Below are positions 1 through 6,035 of a stretch of 9,253 bases of DNA, one piece after another. Position numbers and translations under genes: made by a program. The notes under the pieces are model-generated. The model made no database searches and was not told the DNA's origin. It saw only the letters and a list, made by a program, of their open reading frames with translations. Source of the stretch: CAZVKN01 sp964627035. GTDB lineage: Bacteria > Electryoneota > AABM5-125-24 > Hatepunaeales > Hatepunaeaceae. Position 1 is the first letter of the stretch. The number at the start of each line of letters is the position of its first letter. The stretch covers positions 1 through 9,253 of the forward strand of contig CAZVKN010000061.1 of NCBI GenBank assembly GCA_964627035.1. The letters run 5' to 3'.

Positions 1-5
1 TGAAG

Positions 6-24
6 ATAATATAATAAATATTAT
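6..24. repeat. AT-rich 7-bp inverted repeat
   Basis: Arms ATAATAT (6-12) and ATATTAT (18-24) flank a 5-base AATAA spacer. The stretch loosely resembles an AT-rich operator such as a Fur/PerR-type box (GATAAT hexamer at 5-10), but no gene is seen to be controlled by it. Nothing else is recognisable in 25-127, which is AT-rich. Confidence 0.25.
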
Positions 25-127
25 GCGACTTTACAAGATTGACATGACACTAGAAATCAAATTTAATAATAATAAAAGAGGAAAAGCATCATAAACAAAG
101 GACCAGATGGATAATCCAATCGATCTG

Positions 128-226
128 TTAGAATCTTGCATCCATATCTGTGCCCTGACGTACATCTTCAGAACCAATAACACCAGCTTTCTGTAGTGCT
201 GTTAAATAATGTTTGACGGTTATGGG
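128..226 (-). pseudogene. C-terminal remnant resembling a winged-helix DNA-binding protein
   Basis: On the minus strand an open frame of 32 codons runs from just after an in-frame TAA (227-229) to a TAA at 128-130. It reads PITVKHYLTALQKAGVIGSE and then a polar tail ending MDARF. The TVKHYLxALQKAGVI pattern is what the recognition helix and following strand of ArsR/MarR-like winged helices look like, so this may be the end of a regulator or replication-type protein. There is no start codon in the open part and no matching upstream half in the other frames. It is therefore either a decayed remnant or chance. The family is a guess. Confidence 0.3.
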
Positions 227-237
227 TTATGTTTTTG

Positions 238-318
238 CGTCACTTCGTCACAAAACAGCCTGAATCCCTTTGTGGTGTTGTGTTTGCGTGTGTGACGGAG
301 CTGTGACGAAGTGTGACG
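238..318. repeat. TGTGACG repeat cluster with 12-bp inverted repeat
   Basis: Three direct copies of TGTGACG start at 291, 302 and 312, that is 11 and 10 bases apart, about one helical turn. The same word is inverted at 246-252 (CGTCACA), with a partial copy at 238-243. CACTTCGTCACA (241-252) is a perfect inverted partner of TGTGACGAAGTG (302-313). Same-face spacing suggests a cooperative protein-binding site such as an operator, iteron-like site or recombinase arm site. The sequence does not show which. ORFs crossing it have a low-complexity start and look spurious. Confidence 0.5.
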
Positions 319-531
319 GAACGGGGGAAGCTATGGTTCGGAAACCTTTGAGAGATTCGCAAATTTATTCTGTTCACGTCATTCCCAAACATATGGAATT
401 CCAACCTCTCCCCCTTACAGAGTATGGGGAAATTGAAGATGGGCATTCGGTATATCCGCTTAATCAGTTTAGGATCACACTGGATTTCGAAACAAATCCG
501 GTTTGTAGTGGTTTTAACTTGAAAGAATTTC
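319..531. other. Intergenic stretch downstream of katA, no gene seen
   Basis: Neither strand holds a convincing gene. The 110-codon plus-strand frame starting at 270 runs through the repeat cluster and into the antisense of katA, and has no ribosome site or recognisable motif. The only candidate katA terminator is a weak 5-bp hairpin (ACAAA / TTTGT around 493-508), too short to call. Confidence 0.4.
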
Positions 532-1974
532 TTAAATTGGAATTTTCAGTGCATCAGCAACGCCCTTTCCATATTCCTCATCAGCCTTATAACAGTGATT
601 GATATGCTTCAACTTGATTTCCTTCGGAGCATCACCCAAAGCACGGGCTGTATTTTCAAAGAGAGCTTCCTTCTGTTCCTGAGTCATAATCTGGAACAGG
701 TCGCCCGGTTGAGAGAAGTAATCGTCGTCGTCTTCCCTAAAATTCCAGTGGTACGCTGCACCATCCAGCTCGAGCGGTGGCTCTCTATGTTCAGGTTGCT
801 CCTGCCACTCATTATCGCTATTCGGATGATAGGCGACAGTTGCGCTGAAATTATCGTCTGTCCTCATTAGACCGTCGCGATGATTGCTGTGCATCGGGCA
901 GCGTGGACGATTAACAGGGATCAGATTGTGATTAACACCCAGACGGTAACGCTGTGCATCACCGTAAGAAAACAGGCGTCCTTGCAGCATCTTATCCGGC
1001 GAGAAACCGATACCGGGAACGACATTTGCAGGATTGAAAGCAGATTGCTCAACCTCAGCGAAGTAGTTTTCAGGATTCTTGTTTAGTTCAAGCACACCGA
1101 CATCAATCAGCGGATAATCCTTGTGAGACCATACCTTTGTCAGATCAAAGGGATTGAATGGGAAATTTGCAGCATCCTTTTCAGAAACAACCTGAATTCT
1201 CATGTCCCATTTCGGGAATTCGCTGTTTTCTATGCTGTCAAACAAGTCACGCTGATGACTCTCCCGACATTTACCGATGGTTTCTTCAGCTTTCTGATCG
1301 GTGAGATTTTTTATACCTTGTTGTGTTTTAAGGTGGAATTTAACCCAGAATCTCTCGTTGTCGGCGTTGATCAGACTGAACGTGTGACTACCATAACCGT
1401 TCATGTGACGATAAGAGAGAGGGATACCTCTGTCACTCATAGTGATTGTAATCTGGTGAAGTGCTTCAGGCAACGATGTCCAAAAGTCCCAGTTGTTTTT
1501 AGCACTGCGAAGATTAGTTTTCGGATCACGTTTTACAGCCCGGTTCAAATCCGGGAACTTTAACGGATCGCGCAGGAAAAAGACCGGAGTATTATTCCCG
1601 ACAAGATCCCAGTTTCCTTCTTCAGTGTAAAATTTTATCGCAAACCCTCGAATGTCACGCTCTGCATCTGCAGCTCCCCGTTCTCCTGCGACCGTCGAAA
1701 ACCGTACAAATAGATCTGTCTTCTTTCCGACTTCTGAAAATATCTTCGCTTTTGTGTACTTGCTGATGTCATGTGTAACTGTAAATGTTCCGTATGCACC
1801 TGAACCCTTGGCATGCATGCGACGCTCCGGGATCACTTCGCGATCAAAATGTGCCAATTTTTCCAGGTACCACACATCCTGAAGCAGCATCGGACCACGT
1901 TTCCCTGCAGTCAGGACGTTTTGGTTGTCGGCAACAGGTGCGCCGGCACTGTTCGTTTGTTTCTTACGGCTCAT
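532..1974 (-). CDS. katA: Monofunctional haem catalase (clade 3, small subunit)
   Basis: Converts two H2O2 to water and oxygen in the cytoplasm. The 480-residue length fits the small-subunit haem b catalases. Visible active-site elements are the distal His54 in the RERRMHAKGSGA-type signature (here FDREVIPERRMHAKG, residues 43-57), distal Asn127 in VGNNTPVFFLRDP, and the proximal haem ligand Tyr337 in RLFSYGDAQRYRLG (333-346). The NRP segment after HNLIPVN is also typical. The start is supported by AAGGAG at 1981-1986, six bases before the ATG. The start overlaps, in another frame, the last codons of a PerR-like remnant (1964-2197), and the katA ribosome site lies inside that remnant. That layout suggests an ancestral perR-katA operon with peroxide-responsive control. 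No premature stop or missing catalytic residue was seen. The gene appears intact, and the symbol is assigned by family and context. Confidence 0.97.
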   Translation of the reverse strand: MSRKKQTNSAGAPVADNQNVLTAGKRGPMLLQDVWYLEKLAHFDREVIPERRMHAKGSGAYGTFTVTHDISKYTKAKIFSEVGKKTDLFVRFSTVAGERGAADAERDIRGFAIKFYTEEGNWDLVGNNTPVFFLRDPLKFPDLNRAVKRDPKTNLRSAKNNWDFWTSLPEALHQITITMSDRGIPLSYRHMNGYGSHTFSLINADNERFWVKFHLKTQQGIKNLTDQKAEETIGKCRESHQRDLFDSIENSEFPKWDMRIQVVSEKDAANFPFNPFDLTKVWSHKDYPLIDVGVLELNKNPENYFAEVEQSAFNPANVVPGIGFSPDKMLQGRLFSYGDAQRYRLGVNHNLIPVNRPRCPMHSNHRDGLMRTDDNFSATVAYHPNSDNEWQEQPEHREPPLELDGAAYHWNFREDDDDYFSQPGDLFQIMTQEQKEALFENTARALGDAPKEIKLKHINHCYKADEEYGKGVADALKIPI

Positions 1975-2197
1975 TCGATTCTCCTTTGTTATATGAATTT
2001 GTTATTTTTACATCTTCGCAATTGTGACATAAACCTCTGATTTCCACCTGAATTGTCGCCACATTATCAATCGTTTTTACTGAATCAGGTAATTTCAGGT
2101 TGTTAAACTGGTCGTTGTACACATCCCTCATAAGTCCGCATTGCGTGCATACAAAATGGTGATGTTCCTTTAGATTTCCATCAAATTGACGAGGTGA
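1964..2197 (-). pseudogene. perR: PerR/Fur-family regulator, 5'-truncated remnant
   Basis: A 77-codon frame with no start runs from just after an in-frame TAA (2198-2200) to a TAA at 1964-1966. It reads RQFDGNLKEHHHFVCTQCG and continues to a second zinc pair in RGLCHNCEDVKI. Those are the metal-site half and the two CxxC pairs (residues 17/20 and 57/60 of the fragment) of Fur-superfamily proteins. The Asp at fragment residue 25 (CGLMRDVY) matches the Asp that distinguishes PerR from Fur, and the upstream QFD and HHH supply the other expected regulatory-metal ligands. The N-terminal winged-helix DNA-binding domain is absent: upstream frames contain stops and nothing Fur-like. The fragment overlaps the katA start by 11 bases. 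It was probably the peroxide sensor of katA before truncation. PerR rather than Fur is inferred from the Asp and from katA. Confidence 0.85.
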
Positions 2198-2330
2198 TTA
2201 CTATTCAGGGGTAAGGGCAATAAATGCAATACTGTATAAAGTTGAGCTTCAAGCCTAATTTAGATAATAATAATCTCCCCAACCCGACCTCCAAGAAGCC
2301 AGGTTGGTTCTGCGTCCTATCATTGATCGC

Positions 2331-2543
2331 TTAATCCGTTTGATACTTAAACGACAGACTGACTTTAGCGCGAAACGCGGTGACCTTGCCGTTCTCAACC
2401 TTCATGTCGAGTTTGCCGACTTCGGCGATTCTCAGATCCTGAAGACTTCTTCCGGCTGTCTCAACGGCGTTCTTTGCAGCGTCTTCCCACGAAGTTTCGC
2501 TAGTGCCGATTAACTCAACAACTTTGTAAATGCTTTCACTCAT
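2331..2543 (-). CDS. Dodecin-like small protein
   Basis: A 70-residue protein with the dodecin fold pattern: strand IYKVVELIGTS, helix SWEDAAKNAVETAG, then two strands ending in KVSLSFKYQTD. Dodecins assemble as hollow dodecamers that bind flavins or related ligands in the cytoplasm. The start is taken at the second ATG (2541-2543) because AGGAG at 2551-2555 sits 7 bases from it and only 1 base from the ATG at 2547-2549. Aligned by eye with flavin-binding dodecins, the stacking Trp of the (R/V)WxEV segment is Ile39 (DLRIAEV) and the Gln of the YQ(V/T) strand is Arg58 (AFRAKV). It may therefore bind another ligand or act only as a scaffold. It has its own -10 box (2574-2579) and stands alone, upstream of the perR remnant on the same strand. 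Confidence 0.88.
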   Translation of the reverse strand: MSESIYKVVELIGTSETSWEDAAKNAVETAGRSLQDLRIAEVGKLDMKVENGKVTAFRAKVSLSFKYQTD

Positions 2544-2550
2544 GACCATA

Positions 2551-2555
2551 CTCCT
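2551..2555 (-). promoter_or_regulatory. Ribosome binding site deciding the dodecin start
   Basis: AGGAG on the minus strand. It is 7 bases from the ATG at 2541-2543 but only 1 base from the ATG at 2547-2549, so the shorter protein is preferred. Confidence 0.75.
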
Positions 2556-2573
2556 GAATTATAAATGAAGAGG

Positions 2574-2579
2574 ATTATA
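2574..2579 (-). promoter_or_regulatory. -10 promoter box of the dodecin-like gene
   Basis: A perfect TATAAT on the minus strand, 30 bases before the chosen ATG. No good TTGACA-like -35 is visible at the usual distance, so the promoter may be weak or depend on an activator. Confidence 0.45.
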
Positions 2580-2855
2580 CCTGATTTTGTTTCAGATGAT
2601 CCGATTGGGAGGTTTTAGATTCGTCAGGAAGTGCTCTCGTGATGTTGTCGCAGTGAGGAGGTAGTAGTGCGCTGAATCCTTCCCCTACTTATAGATACAA
2701 CGAGGGATGGCTCATAGCAAGTCTTAAACCGGAGAAGGAAAGGTTTCTTTACCATTTTATGTATTCCTCGTCATTCCCGTGCAGCAGTCTGTCCGATAAT
2801 ACGAATTACCTCTGTTAGGTCGTCGTACCTGACAGTCATCTAATTGATACTGCAT
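2580..2855. other. Non-coding stretch, no gene seen
   Basis: No frame with a plausible start, ribosome site or recognisable protein motif was found on either strand between the dodecin promoter and the hairpin at 2856. It is probably the ancestral chromosome side downstream of the tRNA-Pro locus. Confidence 0.4.
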
Positions 2856-2895
2856 AAATTACGCTGTCAACCACGGCGGGTTGACAGCGTAATTT
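2856..2895 (-). terminator. Perfect 17-bp hairpin, probable terminator of the tRNA-Pro locus
   Basis: AAATTACGCTGTCAACC (2856-2872) is exactly complementary to 2879-2895 across a 6-base ACGGCG loop. Read on the minus strand it lies about 88 bases after the tRNA-Pro 3' end and ends in a short T tract (AATTT); read on the plus strand it ends AATTTT. An intrinsic, perhaps bidirectional, terminator is the simplest reading. A shorter hairpin (CAGGC/GCCTG at about 2941-2954) lies between it and the tRNA. The unusually long perfect stem could also be a protein-binding palindrome. Confidence 0.55.
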
Positions 2896-2982
2896 TACAT
2901 TAACGGACAAACTCTTCAGCGTGTTCTCCTCGTACTGATGCAGGCTGAAGCCTGAACTCTGAACACATATTGTACATCTTAG

Positions 2983-3029
2983 TCGGGGCGACTGGATTTG
3001 AACCAGCGACCACTTGACCCCCAGTCAAG
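2983..3029 (-). tRNA. tRNA-Pro(GGG), 3' half only (attachment-site scar)
   Basis: Read on the minus strand, 3029-3013 forms a complete anticodon arm (CTTGA / TCAAG stem, 7-base loop CTGGGGG) with U33, anticodon GGG at 3022-3020 and G37, as expected for proline. It is followed by a 5-base variable region, a T arm with loop TTCAAAT, the 3' acceptor strand CGCCCCG (2990-2984) and discriminator A at 2983. No CCA is encoded. The D arm and 5' acceptor strand are missing; upstream sequence is unrelated. The break is exactly at the edge of the anticodon stem. This is the classic displaced 3' end left when a tyrosine-integrase element enters a tRNA gene, so it should not be a functional tRNA. The chromosome side would be below 2983 and the element side above 3030. 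Confidence 0.85.
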
Positions 3030-3131
3030 AAAAGTGCGTTTTGCTAAGCTTGTAAACAATAGGCATTTACATGCTTTATTATTGTAATGCAGTTCATTTG
3101 TTAGTAATGCCTATCCTAATGCACTTTTCTT
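3027..3131. repeat. Nested inverted repeats next to the tRNA scar
   Basis: AAGAAAAGTGCGTT (3027-3040) is the inverted partner, 13 of 14 positions, of AATGCACTTTTCTT (3118-3131). Inside it ATAGGCATT (3059-3067) pairs perfectly with AATGCCTAT (3106-3114). The outer left arm begins within the last bases of the tRNA anticodon stem. This arrangement fits integrase or excisionase binding sites of an attachment region. The role is inferred from position only. Confidence 0.5.
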
Positions 3132-3388
3132 AACCTTGCCAATAGTAAACTATTCGCCATTTTTTTTCTCTTTTCCGATCCTTGCCATTCAAGGGATGTC
3201 ATAAAACTACCTTAAGTACTATCGTGAGATCAAACAACGAGTTGCTGACTGAAGGTAATGCAAAAAACAGTACTACCGAATTTTACCTACTGTCACGTCA
3301 GACTAATTACTAAAAGACAACAACACCCAGATCCTCAGCAAGTTAGCAGAGGGAATCATCCAAGAATTCAATTGCTTTCATCAGGTTT
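3132..3388. other. Non-coding stretch, no gene seen
   Basis: No convincing frame on either strand; the 60-codon plus-strand frame starting at 3258 runs into the antisense of the next gene and has no support. Small palindromes (AATAGT-AA-ACTATT around 3141, CCTTG/CAAGG around 3180-3195) and repeated CAATTGA words near 3365-3425 are visible, with no assigned role. Confidence 0.35.
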
Positions 3389-4435
3389 TCAGGGCAAATC
3401 AATTGATGGAGGGTCCATATCAATTGCTTTAGAAACCTGATAGTGACTCCAGTTATCTATTTCATCTTTACCGTATAGAACCATTCGAATGGGAATGTCT
3501 TGTGAGTCCATATCCCCACAGTATTTCCTAAGATGTTCAGGTACAGCTTCGTATTTTTCCTTTAATTGCTTAAAATTATCTTTCGATTGTTCTGTCAGGT
3601 AATCCGCGAATGCATTACAACAGAGCTGAATTGATCCTGGCCTGCCTTGAATTTGATTATGGATATCGTGGAATTCTTCTTCAATTGATTGGGAGTTAAT
3701 GCACCATCGCCAATTATCGACTGTGAACGTAACAAGATGTTCAATTGTAACCCGATCACCACTATTAGGAAGACGAAAACAGTTGGGATCACGTAGTTCT
3801 GCAGCAAATTCACTGAATTCCATCGTAATAGGATCACCAGTACCGAATATCACTACTTTGTCGTCATCAAATAGCTGAATAGTCGTAAGGAATAATTGAT
3901 CCTCAGAAACACGGAAATGCTGTAACGATCTACCAAATCTACCAATCATTATTGGAGCGATTGAGCCGATTGGTTTCCAAGGTCTGGGATTACCTGTACT
4001 TACTGTAGCACACCTAATACGACCAACTTTCTCAGTTTCTCTATCGTGACAGTTGTAAAGGTTTTCCATCCTTGGATTCAAATCAGCAATAATCTCCTCG
4101 ATAAACAAGCAAAGGCTCTCATTCGTATGCGTCCATGCTGCATCTGAAAACAATAGAGACCCTAAATGTTGAATGTCTAGTGGTTTACCATCCGGTATCG
4201 AAGTAACTACCCAATCAGAATCAAGTTTTCCTTTGAACAATGGTAGAACGACCATCCCCCAGCAATCGATCAAGCCGTCGGCAAAGACTTTCAAATCTGA
4301 GAGAAAATAGCTGTCATTATGGATAACTCCCGGAAAGGCATAACCACGAATTTCTTTTGTTCTACAGATTCCAGATAGGTTCATTGTTTTATTCACTTGT
4401 GATTCTAATTTTCGCCAACCCCCTGATGCAACCAT
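3389..4435 (-). CDS. Conserved-looking hypothetical protein, 348 residues
   Basis: I do not recognise a named family with confidence. The protein is soluble-looking, with no signal peptide or membrane helix. The N-terminal third (residues about 18-100) has aromatic- and Gly-rich segments such as IRGYAFPGVIHNDSYFLSDLK and DGLIDCWGMVVLPLF followed by DWVVTSIPDGKPLDIQHLG. The rest is mixed alpha/beta with several scattered Cys (CHDRETEK, RWCINS, IQLCCNAF). Composition and length suggest a real gene. The ATG at 4435 has no Shine-Dalgarno sequence; Met18 (MNLSGICRTKE, codon at 4384) is an alternative, also without one. This contrasts with the strong AGGAG of katA, dodecin and the cytochrome, and fits acquired DNA. 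It lies 57 bases downstream of the IS-split membrane-protein gene on the same strand, so the two may once have been cotranscribed. The insertion could reduce its expression. Confidence 0.7.
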   Translation of the reverse strand: MVASGGWRKLESQVNKTMNLSGICRTKEIRGYAFPGVIHNDSYFLSDLKVFADGLIDCWGMVVLPLFKGKLDSDWVVTSIPDGKPLDIQHLGSLLFSDAAWTHTNESLCLFIEEIIADLNPRMENLYNCHDRETEKVGRIRCATVSTGNPRPWKPIGSIAPIMIGRFGRSLQHFRVSEDQLFLTTIQLFDDDKVVIFGTGDPITMEFSEFAAELRDPNCFRLPNSGDRVTIEHLVTFTVDNWRWCINSQSIEEEFHDIHNQIQGRPGSIQLCCNAFADYLTEQSKDNFKQLKEKYEAVPEHLRKYCGDMDSQDIPIRMVLYGKDEIDNWSHYQVSKAIDMDPPSIDLP

Positions 4436-4576
4436 ATCATAAATGATCTTTTAATTGAACCCCACCCCTCTCGACAGTTCCAATTCCAAGTACTACTTAA
4501 CATCCAACCCAATAATTATCCCATTCCTATATTCATTCAGAATCGTCCATAACCAATCAAAATCAATGTCTAGTAC

Positions 4577-5644
4577 CTACTTGCATAAATCAGCGTATTT
4601 ATATTTGAGCATTCCCTGATGGAGTTCTGTTTTTGTCCATTCAAAAGGATGTGCTTCTTCATTGTAAACTTTGCTGAAGTCATCAATAGCCCTGCGAATC
4701 TGGTTTGGTGACGTCCAACCGGCACTGCGTAAGACTTTACGCCATAAGATACTGAACCAGATTTCAACTTGATTTAACCATGATGCATGAGTTGGTGTAT
4801 AGTGAAAATGAACATTCTTGTGCTTTCTTAACCATCTGTCATTCTTCGGTTTGTGTGCGCTTAAGTTATCCAAGATTACATGAACCTCTGTATTGTGGCA
4901 ATCCTGAATGACATCGTTCATAAAAGACAGGAATTCACGTCTGCGACGTCGCTTGAAATGACCTGTTTTAACTTTGCCGGTCGCGATTTCAAAGGCAGCG
5001 AACAGTGTTGTCGTTCCGTGCCGCTTGTACTCATGGCTGAATCCGGTAATTGCCTTGCCATTCGGTAACCGGAGATAACCTTGTGCACGTTCCAGCGCTT
5101 GAATCGCAGGCTTTTCATCTACACTGATGACAATGGCGTTCGCTGGCGGTGCGATATAGAGACCAACAATATCTGCCGCTTTTGCCGTAAATTCAGGATC
5201 AGTGCTGATACACCAGCTGTGACGTCGCGCCAGTGAAATCTTGTATTTTCTAAGAATGCGCCAGACTTGGTGAACTGATACATCTCCCAGAGTTTTAGCC
5301 AACAAAGGACCATCCCATTGTGTGAAGCCCTTAGGTGGAGATTCATCCAGTAACGCAAGCACACGGCGATCTGTTTCTTTATTATATTTTGCTTTTATGC
5401 CGGGACGTTTTTCGTCTTGAAGTCCCTCAACACGTTGTTTTGAAAACCGTCTGCGCCATTTGGAAACAGTAGCGGGACGGGTATTAAGCTGTTTTGCAAT
5501 GGCTTTATTTTCTAATCCTTTAGATGCAAGCAACACGATGTTGGAGCGAAAAGCGAAACGCTTCTGCACGGTGTGTGACCGCGACCATCTTTCAAGCGTC
5601 TCGAGCTCTTCGTTTGATAACTGAATTACAGGTGCAAGTTTCAT
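4577..5644 (-). CDS. IS630-family DDE transposase
   Basis: Cuts and joins the IS ends. Numbered from the upstream ATG at 5659 (360 residues), the order is: an N-terminal helix-turn-helix region (about 30-75: KAIAKQLNTRPATVSKWRRRF), a linker, then an RNase-H-like core with catalytic Asp181 (ISVDEKPAIQ), Asp264 (VILDNLSAHK) and Glu299 (WLNQVEIWFS). There are 34 residues between the last two, the DD34E spacing typical of the family. I prefer the start at Met6 (codon ending 5644, MKLAPVIQLSNEELE; 355 residues). The best promoter has its -10 box over the upstream ATG, so a transcript from it would begin just before Met6. Neither start has a Shine-Dalgarno sequence. The stop is within the terminal repeat. 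No frameshift or missing catalytic residue is seen. Confidence 0.95.
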   Translation of the reverse strand: MKLAPVIQLSNEELETLERWSRSHTVQKRFAFRSNIVLLASKGLENKAIAKQLNTRPATVSKWRRRFSKQRVEGLQDEKRPGIKAKYNKETDRRVLALLDESPPKGFTQWDGPLLAKTLGDVSVHQVWRILRKYKISLARRHSWCISTDPEFTAKAADIVGLYIAPPANAIVISVDEKPAIQALERAQGYLRLPNGKAITGFSHEYKRHGTTTLFAAFEIATGKVKTGHFKRRRRREFLSFMNDVIQDCHNTEVHVILDNLSAHKPKNDRWLRKHKNVHFHYTPTHASWLNQVEIWFSILWRKVLRSAGWTSPNQIRRAIDDFSKVYNEEAHPFEWTKTELHQGMLKYKYADLCK

Positions 5645-5650
5645 ACGTGA

Positions 5651-5679
5651 AATATACATAATTACTGTCTATAATGCAA
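5651..5679 (-). promoter_or_regulatory. Transposase promoter overlapping the right terminal repeat
   Basis: TTGCAT (5674-5679) and TATATT (5651-5656) on the minus strand are separated by exactly 17 bases. The -35 lies in the IS inverted repeat, so transposase bound there would be expected to repress its own gene. The autoregulation is inferred. Confidence 0.5.
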
Positions 5680-5801
5680 GTAGGTAGTAGTTTGAAACCA
5701 TCAATAACAATCCACATCCACCAAAATATCCCAATTCCAATTATTGTAAATCCAAATGAAGTGTGAATGCCATTGAGCCGTGTTATAATAGGGATTTTTT
5801 C

Positions 5802-6035
5802 TCATTATTCAACAATAGAAGGTTCACTTTGGGGTAGTCATTATTGCCCGACAGGATTTGATAGAGGAAGTACTTTGTGCAGGTCTTAGGTGATGCTATG
5901 AAAGGAAATATTAATATGCGGTGAATGAAACGTAGATTAGGGTCAATCAATCTATAAAAATACCTTGTTTATTGATCTGAATAGCCCGATCAATTCCGAA
6001 GGTAAACAGCTACCCAAAGATCAATCCCGGGGTAG
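5802..6035. other. Junction region with no recognisable gene
   Basis: It lies between the split membrane-protein gene and the yebC remnant. A roughly 65-codon minus-strand frame exists across about 5780-5970 but has no ATG, no ribosome site and no motif I recognise. No sequence resembling the missing yebC N-terminal part was found. This is probably scrambled boundary DNA. Confidence 0.35.

Larger units (their letters stand above)
4576..5684 (-). mobile_element. Complete IS630-family insertion sequence, 1109 bp
   Basis: The ends share an 11-bp perfect terminal inverted repeat, CCTACTTGCAT (4576-4586, and its complement at 5674-5684), directly bordered by TA on each side (4574-4575 and 5685-5686). 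TA duplication is the hallmark of IS630/Tc1-mariner elements. One transposase gene fills the element; its TAG stop lies inside the left terminal repeat, and its promoter overlaps the right one. The inferred empty site is CTAG-TA-GTAG within a small membrane-protein gene. Intact ends and an uninterrupted transposase suggest a recent, possibly active copy. Confidence 0.93.
4493..5801 (-). pseudogene. Small membrane-protein gene split by the IS630 element
   Basis: Joining minus-strand bases 5801-5687, one TA and 4573-4493, that is removing the IS and one copy of its target duplication, gives one continuous 65-codon frame plus a TAG at 4493-4495. The product starts within EKIPIITRLNGIHTS, then has a hydrophobic segment with FTIIGIGIFWWMWIVIDGF, an acidic-aromatic stretch DIDFDWLWTILNEY and ends GLDVK. 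It looks like a small integral membrane protein with one clear helix of about 20 residues. The frame opens after a TGA (5802-5804) with no start codon; an ATG nearby (about 5804) is in another frame across a run of A, so the 5' end may also be damaged. The family is not recognised. The continuity of the frame across the junction is direct evidence that the IS landed in a gene. Confidence 0.7.

Noticed and set aside
160..174. 14-of-15 match between 160-174 and 9200-9214, both reading SEDV on the minus strand
   Set aside because: It is short, the flanks are unrelated, and nothing links the two ends of the window. Treated as coincidence.
270..602. 110-codon plus-strand ORF
   Set aside because: It starts in the TGTGACG repeats with low-complexity Cys/Val codons, runs into the antisense of katA, and has no ribosome site or family resemblance.
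2263..2274. Fur/PerR-like box (GATAAT AATAAT)
   Set aside because: It has only two of the three hexamers, lies downstream of the dodecin gene and upstream of a truncated perR, and the region is AT-rich.
2281..2312. Terminator after the dodecin-like gene
   Set aside because: The AACC..ACCT / AGGT..GGTT pairing is interrupted by an internal mismatch and is not followed by a T run.
5780..5970. Minus-strand frame of about 65 codons upstream of the split membrane gene
   Set aside because: It has no ATG or ribosome site, no recognisable motif, and partly overlaps the better supported membrane-protein frame.
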